This document shows, one piece after another, positions 7,101-9,894 of a stretch of 9,894 nucleotides of DNA; position 1 is the stretch's first letter; the number at the start of each line of letters is the position of its first letter. Both the position numbers and the translations under genes were made by a program. Source of the stretch: Ferruginibacter sp. (GTDB lineage Bacteria; Bacteroidota; Bacteroidia; Chitinophagales; Chitinophagaceae). The stretch covers positions 1 through 9,894 of the forward strand of contig JAGPDJ010000057.1 of the NCBI GenBank assembly GCA_018057635.1. The letters run 5' to 3'. The notes below the pieces were generated by a model. The model was not told where the DNA came from. It did no database searches and saw nothing but the letters and a program-made list of their open reading frames with translations.

Positions 7101-8447
7101 ATCACAGGCCTGGAAGCAGGACAACAATCATTGGTTCCGGGAGTATTGGTAAATTCTAATTTTGATATTACATATGGCCTGGGTACTGTAACAATCAATC
7201 CTGCCACATTAACTGTAACGGCGAATAATGTTCAACGGCCATATGGCGAAACTAATCCGGAACTGACTGTTACTTACAGTGGATTTGCAGCCGGAGAAGA
7301 TCTGCAAACCAGCGGTATTACCGGGACTCCGGAGTTGAGTACTGCAGCCATTCCAACCAGTCCAGAAGGCACCTATCCAATTTCAGTTAGTACTGGAACA
7401 TTGAATTCTGCAAATTATATTTTCAATTTTACTAATGGAGTATTGACAATCACGAATAACCCATGCTTATTAACTCACAGCACATTTAAAAATTTTGGCA
7501 GTACAGCTAATCCCGGTACAGCGACGAGTTTGTGGATGAGTTTAACAACCAAAGTTAGTGGCCAGCTTAATAGTCATGGCGATTACCTTGAATTCAAAGC
7601 AGGTACTATTACTTTTCAGTATGTTGTTTCCAATCCTATAATAAGTAATCTTGCTATTCCTGATGGCAGGATCGTTGCTGATAATAGTGTATCAACACCA
7701 ATTACATCGTATGATGCAAACAGTAACACCTGGATTACCAAAGTTCCGGTTGGATTTAGTAGTACTTCTGATATTTTTATTACTGGTGCTATTATTAATT
7801 CCAGTAATGGCTTTAAAAAACAAAATGGCAACACCGGTTCTGTATTGAAAGGAATTTTTTACAGTACAAAACCCTTTAACGATCAATGGGCATATGCAAT
7901 AGCTGCTTATCAACCTCAATTCACATATGCTCAAATTGACAATCCCGGTGAGGTTGTTTCTGTAAATGGAACTTATCGGGCGGGGACACCTACAACACAA
8001 GTACAATATCTTGTCAATGGCGCTAGTGGTGGTGGAGGTAACAATTATACAGGAAGCTCCAGTGCTTTCAATAATTTTACCGCTTGTGAAGCTGTAATTT
8101 CTTTTTCACGGTCAGCTAATCTGATTGTAGTGGATAACACAATTGAATCCTTTCCTGAAAGAACTGAGGCAAAGATCCTTTCCACTGAAAAAGAGGTACG
8201 GGTCATTCCAAATCCCGCTACTGATTTTATAACGGTGTCATATGTCCCGGACAGAACAGGCAGTTCAAAAATTGTAATCTACGGAATTGATGGAAGAAAA
8301 GTGCTTGAATCGGATTATGGTATTGCTAAAGCCGATGTATTGCAACAGAAAAGACTTGACATCAGTAAATTAATAAAGGGAATTTATTTTGTTCAGGTAT
8401 GGACAGCAGATAAGGTTACAATAAAGAAAATAATCATAGCCCGGTAA
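1056..8447 (+). CDS. giant secreted multidomain S8/S53-like protease with Ig, MBG and octapeptide repeats and T9SS sorting domain
   Basis: The protein is about 2463 residues, numbered here from the ATG at 1056. Order: signal peptide 1-29; Gly/Asn-rich beta-helix-like domain 33-375; PKD-like 379-473; three 80-residue Ig_7-like repeats 469-708; PKD-like 714-789; propeptide-like 820-890; protease about 905-1371; TIG-like 1374-1465; MBG-like 1466-1561; an MBG domain that begins at 1562 and seems to finish near 2049, with 31 octapeptide units (1724-1976) between; MBG 2049-2134; an unrecognised domain 2137-2360; T9SS sorting domain 2381-2463. Candidate catalytic residues are D932, E997 and S1306, with N1078 as oxyanion residue. 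Predicted route: Sec export, then T9SS across the outer membrane to the surface or medium. Likely roles are adhesion plus proteolysis, but the substrate is unknown. Start choice: ATG 1056 or ATG 1086 both leave a good signal peptide; TTG 1032 is less likely. No Shine-Dalgarno site is seen, as is usual in this phylum. The cyclase gene follows after 44 bases. Confidence 0.93.
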   Translation: MRIKNVSSFRMKFYFLLLGSLFCITYLQAQQTNISDYVIFGGRNAPNQTTPSAPGYAVQLGSSSNIQGGNIGSYNLVKSTGNLIINGNIYSGGTIQLANSNVVTGNMAAGLTPAGVSGTIVLIGSSATIGSSAVPGKGNIDANGNVIVGGGNVYGKVTVPAPQGTYSYSGPVPAGGVVYGTPTLPTLPQMPAIKTFTILPSPLPSAITNSTTVLPIGSTPTSGLYGNVTLGGNKTLTFKGTGVYVFNSIKNTGTTNNFVFDFNGNTTGTIKVQVYGDVDVNKIKASIINGNASAASRIYFEIHGSGASSGGIAFKIANGSSSQASKWIGSVWAPFAAINIGSGTGSSNITGALWSGTQVNIQSGVNIDFAPFIFCEPLIANAGSDQTKCQTLSAFPTSFTVVGSASNETDPLWSVLSSTGTANATISTPGSLSSAIAVSGAGTVTLRLTATSNATPSCGNATDDLVLTVNPLPAAPVVTSPVIYCLNAMAGELTATGTNLLWYTASTGGTGTTTAPTLLTAAAGNTSYWVSQTNANGCESPRAEIVVTVNPLPAVPGVTTPVIYCLNALPSELTATGTSLLWYTTSTGGTGSTTAPIPSTAAAGNTSYWVSQTNANGCESPRAEIVVTVNPLPAIPGVTTPVIYCLNALPSELIATGTSLLWYTTSTGGTGSATAPTPSTAAAGNSSYWVTQTSAEGCEGPRAEIVVTVNPLPNADAGIDQPLDFSTANILTGTSTTPGVSYSWMATNGGIITSATNSAAITVSSAGTYTLTVTASSGCYSSDEVIVTSKLNSIIGSELQKIYDSYDPNNPNPPSPFFGIRDGYVKIDVIVLAGFRQDVYNLLIQTAPINYGLIDTVPNGLSELTITGYYPILNLPKLNALGAIINYVRPYYGAFNNVGLVNSAGDTTMRSNLVRSGYKIDGEGVKIGVISDSYNTITSATTATLPYVPVPGGTQTFTTNTAAQDITNGDLPGTGNPVGYTQSVTVLQDFPITRTDEGRAMLQIIHDVAPGAKLYFRTGFFTAGDFAKGIKELKDSACTIIVDDVTYITEPFLKDGIVAKTVNEVKDQGVSYFSAAGNFGSKSYEKEFTPVDATSIGFAGKKAHNFGGGDVFQKVRLAPGNYTFVFQWVDDIYSLSETGGTKHDMDIYLTKNTDGTGLIGFNRDNFNGDPIELIPVTIPGSGTDSTDYNVLIINNNIASNPSRIKFIVFRGGIRFMEFNEGNSTIVGQANAAGAIAVGAARYDKAPPLINPALIESFSSIGGTYVNGSPRQKPDLVAPDGVNTSVKLGQDYPNSSLDGYSNFFGTSAAAPHAAAVAALIMEGKKKFLGQLTTTPDEIRSLLQTTAVDMETPGFDLISGYGFIDADAAMRTFAAPTPVQIELVVPTTVIPGEEQFELTITGENFSTNSVIYIGGVPVATIFENANTVKAIINPFEGNPEIKVYTPSKSGTNGTDGGYSNTLYFFDADIVISAVSIVKKYGQELPSLDTVITINGVLLQDTTLTLADIGLSGMTLTTAATTTSNVGTYVITPSRTFDHNNPEDLAFLIKYNYQFNNGTVTINKMPLRVTPENKTITYGQHLGDVTFNYEFDPSNVPNPVAFKNEIKAYHDAFLPDNALAVVKDFKKPQAGGYVLSNADLTNMNMIASFKAVRNSRKFKLQDGILVPPTDPASFNVQYLVDIASESIFKYKTDPSRAVFYPVYPSVNSKALLGANALTSNTGQVEVNGSLIQMVNGSLVQMVNTATGPMVPIVNGSLIQIVNGTLVQLVNGVYEPVVNGSLIQMVNGTLVQLVNGVYEPLANGSLVQLVNGSLVQMVNGSLVQMVNGSLVQLVNGVYEPVANGSLVQLVNGTLVQLVNGVHVPVANGTLVQLVNGSLVQMVNGSLVQMVNGIFEPVPNSTGLVLPIINGSLVQLVNGSLVQLVNGTYQPIPNGSLVQLVNGSLVQMVNGSLVQLVNGSLVQLVNGSLVQLVNGSLVQLVNSNTIGAGTPNNNTAVIIDEADVDPSNNNWIGPMFGINMITGLEAGQQSLVPGVLVNSNFDITYGLGTVTINPATLTVTANNVQRPYGETNPELTVTYSGFAAGEDLQTSGITGTPELSTAAIPTSPEGTYPISVSTGTLNSANYIFNFTNGVLTITNNPCLLTHSTFKNFGSTANPGTATSLWMSLTTKVSGQLNSHGDYLEFKAGTITFQYVVSNPIISNLAIPDGRIVADNSVSTPITSYDANSNTWITKVPVGFSSTSDIFITGAIINSSNGFKKQNGNTGSVLKGIFYSTKPFNDQWAYAIAAYQPQFTYAQIDNPGEVVSVNGTYRAGTPTTQVQYLVNGASGGGGNNYTGSSSAFNNFTACEAVISFSRSANLIVVDNTIESFPERTEAKILSTEKEVRVIPNPATDFITVSYVPDRTGSSKIVIYGIDGRKVLESDYGIAKADVLQQKRLDISKLIKGIYFVQVWTADKVTIKKIIIAR
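1152..2180 (+). other. N-terminal Gly/Asn-rich beta-helix-like domain
   Basis: Residues 33-375 are rich in G, N, S, T and short hydrophobic strands, for example NLIINGNIYSGG, GNVIVGGGNVYGKV and IKVQVYGDVDVNKI. The end reads WIGSVWAPFAAINIGSG, then GALWSGTQVNIQSG. This resembles the bactofilin-like or DUF7305-type right-handed beta-helix regions found in surface proteins. That family name is from memory and should be checked by profile search. The probable role is a rigid adhesive or spacer stalk at the N-terminus of the mature protein. Confidence 0.5.
2190..2474 (+). other. PKD-like beta-sandwich domain 1
   Basis: Residues about 379-473 begin with ANAGSDQTKC, a typical opening of PKD-like modules in Bacteroidota surface proteins, and close with VTLRLTATS followed by DDLVLTVNPLP. 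Such beta-sandwiches are extracellular spacers or binding modules. The motif VNPLP at its end is repeated after each following Ig-like unit and acts as the module linker. Confidence 0.6.
2460..3179 (+). repeat. three tandem 240-bp repeats encoding Ig_7-like domains
   Basis: Units are 2460-2699, 2700-2939 and 2940-3179, exactly 240 bases (80 residues) each with no indels. Each encodes VNPLP, then a segment with VIYCLNA, LLWYT and STGGTG, then SYWV, GCE.PRAEIVV. Two cysteines per unit (in YCLNA and GCE) could form the intradomain disulfide. The sequence fits the Ig-like 'CHU_C associated' (Ig_7) type common in secreted Bacteroidota proteins. By eye units 2 and 3 differ at about 31 of 240 bases, but the differences are clustered: 2641-2760 differs from 2881-3000 at only about five positions. 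Confidence 0.9.
3195..3422 (+). other. PKD-like domain 2
   Basis: Residues 714-789 open with NADAGIDQ and contain YSWMATNGG and AGTYTLTVTASSGC, the usual PKD-like strand pattern in this phylum. It separates the Ig-like repeats from the protease part and is probably a structural spacer. Confidence 0.6.
3513..3725 (+). other. propeptide/inhibitor-like segment before the protease domain
   Basis: Residues about 820-890 (VKIDVIVLAGF, then GLSELTITGYYPI, then ALGAIINYVRP) show the beta-alpha-beta pattern of small ferredoxin-like folds that precede subtilase catalytic domains and act as intramolecular chaperones and inhibitors. Here it lies inside the chain, about 790 residues after the signal peptide. 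If it works as a propeptide, cleavage near residue 890-920 would separate the N-terminal Ig/PKD arm from the protease. The fold assignment is inference from pattern only. Confidence 0.4.
3768..5168 (+). other. subtilase/sedolisin-like (S8/S53-like) peptidase domain
   Basis: Candidate catalytic residues are D932 in VKIGVISDSYN, E997 in RTDEGRAMLQIIHDVAPGA, N1078 in SAAGNFG (oxyanion hole) and S1306 in FFGTSAAAPHAAAVAAL. The usual subtilase HGT box is absent; Glu of DEG takes its place, like the Glu/Asp/Ser sets of S53-type peptidases. Acidic D1043-D1044 follow strand IIV. A beta-rich block of about 110 residues (1110-1222; VRLAPGNYTFVFQW, DMDIYL) is inserted between the Asn and Ser motifs and resembles a PPC/P-domain-like insert. 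The domain ends with SGYGFIDADAAM, the usual subtilase finish. It is probably active, with unknown specificity. Confidence 0.8.
5175..5450 (+). other. TIG/IPT-like domain
   Basis: Residues about 1374-1465 include VVPTTVIPGEEQFELTITG, ENFSTNSVIYIGG and NTVKAIINP, the strand order of IPT/TIG Ig-like folds ('there is an x in which G-N-F' pattern). It probably serves as a spacer or carbohydrate/protein-binding module after the protease. Confidence 0.55.
5451..5738 (+). other. MBG-like domain 1
   Basis: Residues about 1466-1561: KKYGQELPSLD near the start, NVGTYVITPS in the middle and YNYQFNNGTVTINK at the end. This is the plan of MBG repeats (YG..P.L at the start, GTY.I in the centre, Y...F.NGT.TI at the close), known from bacterial adhesins. 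It is longer than usual by a short loop. Confidence 0.65.
5739..7199 (+). other. split MBG domain with a large octapeptide insertion
   Basis: An MBG start (MPLRVTPENKTITYGQ, residue 1562 on, then VTFNYEF) is followed only at 2036-2049 by an MBG close (FDITYGLGTVTINP). About 440 residues lie between, where a normal MBG has about 50-60. The insert has a charged segment of about 130 residues (1590-1723; NEIKAYHDAFL, SFKAVRNSRKFKL), the octapeptide array (1724-1976) and a linker with AVIIDEADVDPSNNNWIG. The ends look continuous with one domain, so the array may loop out from an MBG fold. Confidence 0.5.
6225..6983 (+). repeat. array of 31 octapeptide units (24-bp repeat), consensus NGSLVQLV
   Basis: Counted unit by unit, 23 units fit NG[ST]L[VI]Q[LMI]V. 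Six units fit a second type, NG-x-[YHF]-x-P-x-x (for example NGVYEPVA, NGTYQPIP). Two longer units (NTATGPMVPIV, 11 residues; NSTGLVLPII, 10 residues) resemble stretched versions of the second type. Total 253 residues, 759 bases, all in frame. Pattern: a six-residue beta strand with alternating polar/hydrophobic residues and an NG turn, as expected for a beta-meander, beta-solenoid or amyloid-like stack. There is almost no charge except Glu in some of the second-type units. The last six units (6840-6983) are closest to identical at the DNA level. Function unknown; it could be an adhesive or structural segment. Confidence 0.95.
7200..7457 (+). other. MBG domain 3
   Basis: Residues 2049-2134 form a complete MBG module: PATLTVTANNVQRPYGETNP, then LTVTYSGFAAGED, then GTYPISVSTGTL and NYIFNFTNGVLTITN. 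This is the best match to the MBG family in the protein and anchors the identification of the other two. Confidence 0.8.
7464..8150 (+). other. unrecognised C-terminal beta-rich domain
   Basis: Residues 2137 to about 2360 carry LWMSLTTKVSGQL, GDYLEFKAGTITF, IPDGRIVAD, a Trp-rich DQWAYAIAAYQPQF and a Gly-rich GASGGGGNNYTG loop, with one Cys near each end (C2137 and C2344) that could pair. I do not recognise the family. It lies between the last MBG domain and the T9SS sorting domain, the usual place of a last surface-exposed module. Confidence 0.4.
8196..8444 (+). other. T9SS type A C-terminal sorting domain
   Basis: Residues 2381-2463 show the full Por secretion tail pattern: VRVIPNPATDFITVSY at the start, IVIYGIDGRKVLES in the middle, LDISKLIKGIYFVQVW and finally a basic VTIKKIIIAR tail. 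In the known type IX pathway this domain directs periplasmic cargo through the outer membrane translocon and is then cut off, with cargo linked to the cell surface or released. It implies that the organism encodes a T9SS elsewhere. Confidence 0.93.
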
Positions 8448-8491
8448 TCCGATTTGGTAGTATATTTTTCAACGGGAGTAAAAAAGTACTT

Positions 8492-9894
8492 ATGCAAACA
8501 AAAAAAAATAAATTACTGTTATTACTTATTTGCTTTGCTATTAACGTTTATGCGCAATCACCGGAAAAACCGGCTGCGGGCAAAGCTGAGGATTCAACGA
8601 CTGTTAATCTTTTGCTGCAACAAAGTAAAGAAATGCTCCAGGAGGATCTGGATAAAGCTATGTCACTGGCTGTACAGGCAAAAGAAATAGCTGAAAAAGT
8701 AAAATTTTACAAAGGCAAAGCATATGCCTTAAAAAATATGGGACTGGTCTATTATTTTCAGGGGAAGTACCTGGAGACTTTGGGCTACTGGAATGAATCT
8801 CTGGAGATTTTTGAGCAGATAAAAGATGAAATTGGGATCGCCAATTTATTAAATAATATAGCTGCCATTTATGTTGACCAGGGAGATGATGCAAGGGCTT
8901 TGGAATATTCACTAAGATCATTACAGCTCTCAGAAAAAGCAGGTGATAAACTAAGGATACTTTCTGCACTTAATACGGTGGGGAGTATCTATTTTAACAA
9001 AAAAGCGACATGGGATAAAGCACTTGGATATTTTATACAGGCGTTACCACTCTGTGATGAAATTGGCGATAAAAATGCTTTAGGTACAATATCAGAAAAT
9101 ATCGGGGAAATCTATTTTGAGAAAAATGATTTTGCTAATTCTTTGCTTTATTTTAATAAATCATTGGCGGCACTGGAAAATACCGTCAACAGTTCGTTTG
9201 CTTATAATGGTATCGGGAAACTATACTTGAAAGAAGGTGACTATACAAAAGCGTTAAATTATCACCAAAAAGCACTGACAATTGCAGAAAATTTCAGCAA
9301 TAAAAAAAATATGGTATTGTCTTTTAAGGGGATAGCAAATGTGTATACTGCACAAAACGATTATTCTGCTGCGCTTATGTATTACAAGAAGGCAAGTACA
9401 ATTGCCGAAGAAATTAAAGCCGCTCCTGATCTTAAGGATATTTACCATTTAATGGCAGATGCGTTTGCTAAAACAGAAGATTACAGGAATGCCTTTAAAT
9501 ACCGGTCATTATATGCTGATATAAAGGATACATTATATAATATAGAAACTGATAAAAAACTGGGTTCGCTTCAATTTGACTTTGATCTGGAAAAGAAGCA
9601 AAGCCAGATAAATCTCCTTACAAAGGATAAAGCGTTAACAGATCTGCAACTAAAAAGACAGAAATTTGCCAAGAATGCATTCATGGTTGGCCTGGCATTA
9701 ATTATGATGATCGCATTACTGATTTTCAGGAACTACCGGATTAAAGTCAGGACACATAAAATTCTTGACCGCCAGAAGGGTGAAATAGAAAGTTTGTTAT
9801 TAAATATTCTACCGTCTGAAGTAGCAAATGAACTGCAGGTATATGGGCATGCTATCCCAAGGAATTATGAATTTGTTTCTGTAATGTTTACCGA
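8492..9894 (+). CDS. TPR-containing membrane adenylate/guanylate cyclase (class III), 3' end outside window
   Basis: The ATG at 8492 gives an open frame to the window edge (467 residues). Residues 1-21 are a signal peptide (KKNK, a poly-Leu core, cut after VYA). Residues about 38-340 are seven or so TPRs of about 40 residues, for example ALKNMGLVYYFQGKY, LLNNIAAIYVDQGD and SENIGEIYFEKND. A charged helical stretch (345-393) leads to one transmembrane helix (395-413, FMVGLALIMMIALLIF) with a basic flank (RNYRIKVRTHK). Then comes the hallmark cyclase entry LLLNILPSEVANEL (435 on) and FVSVMFT, just before the first metal-binding Asp, where the window stops. Predicted topology: TPRs periplasmic, cyclase cytoplasmic, making cAMP or cGMP from ATP or GTP in response to an envelope signal. 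Only 44 bases separate it from the giant protease gene, with no clear terminator, so co-transcription is likely. GGGAG at 8474-8478 is too far (13 bases) to be a strong ribosome site. Confidence 0.9.
   Translation, partial: MQTKKNKLLLLLICFAINVYAQSPEKPAAGKAEDSTTVNLLLQQSKEMLQEDLDKAMSLAVQAKEIAEKVKFYKGKAYALKNMGLVYYFQGKYLETLGYWNESLEIFEQIKDEIGIANLLNNIAAIYVDQGDDARALEYSLRSLQLSEKAGDKLRILSALNTVGSIYFNKKATWDKALGYFIQALPLCDEIGDKNALGTISENIGEIYFEKNDFANSLLYFNKSLAALENTVNSSFAYNGIGKLYLKEGDYTKALNYHQKALTIAENFSNKKNMVLSFKGIANVYTAQNDYSAALMYYKKASTIAEEIKAAPDLKDIYHLMADAFAKTEDYRNAFKYRSLYADIKDTLYNIETDKKLGSLQFDFDLEKKQSQINLLTKDKALTDLQLKRQKFAKNAFMVGLALIMMIALLIFRNYRIKVRTHKILDRQKGEIESLLLNILPSEVANELQVYGHAIPRNYEFVSVMFT

Noticed and set aside
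6827..7207. Minus-strand open frame of 126 codons with a repeated TNCTSEPF-like sequence
   Set aside because: It is the antisense reading of the octapeptide repeat; its regularity comes from the sense-strand repeat, and there is no independent support for a gene.
8492..8557. Lipoprotein signal at Cys14 of the cyclase
   Set aside because: The residue before Cys is Ile, not a small residue, so no lipobox is present; a signal peptidase I site after VYA fits better.
8454..8690. Plus-strand 78-codon open frame overlapping the start of the cyclase gene
   Set aside because: The frame starting at 8492 gives a signal peptide and TPRs and runs to the window edge; this other frame has no recognisable features.

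Overview
The window looks like a chromosomal piece of a Bacteroidota bacterium, most likely in or near the Chitinophagaceae. The support is a low-G+C AT-rich sequence, no clear Shine-Dalgarno sites, a protein ending in a type IX secretion system (T9SS) sorting domain, MBG and Ig_7-type modules, and TPR-cyclase sensors. The genus assignment is inference, because no rRNA or marker gene is present. Three genes lie on the + strand. I see no tRNA, rRNA, insertion sequence or CRISPR array.

Layout. Bases 2-634 hold the C-terminal 210 residues of a TPR-repeat protein whose start is outside the window. Bases 635-1055 are an AT-rich non-coding gap that probably carries the control region of the next gene. 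Bases 1056-8447 encode one giant secreted protein of about 2463 residues. In order it has a signal peptide, a Gly/Asn-rich beta-helix-like domain, a PKD-like domain, three tandem 80-residue Ig-like repeats, a second PKD-like domain, a propeptide-like segment, a subtilase/sedolisin-like protease domain in which Glu sits where subtilases have His, a TIG-like domain, MBG domains, a C-terminal domain I do not recognise and a T9SS sorting domain. One MBG domain appears to be split by a long insertion that contains 31 tandem units of an eight-residue repeat (consensus NGSLVQLV). After a 44-base gap, bases 8492-9894 encode the first 467 residues of a membrane protein with a signal peptide, TPRs, one transmembrane helix and the start of a class III adenylate/guanylate cyclase domain. 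The window ends at the cyclase's first metal-binding motif.

How they may work together. The giant protein is predicted to be exported by Sec and T9SS and displayed at the surface or released as an adhesin-like protease. The cyclase is predicted to place its TPRs in the periplasm and its catalytic domain in the cytoplasm. The short same-strand gap suggests co-transcription, so the cyclase could report on an envelope state linked to the secreted protein, but that link is inference. The most unusual sequence is the octapeptide array at 6225-6983: regular beta-strand-plus-NG-turn units, varied at the DNA level in the first half and nearly identical at the 3' end.
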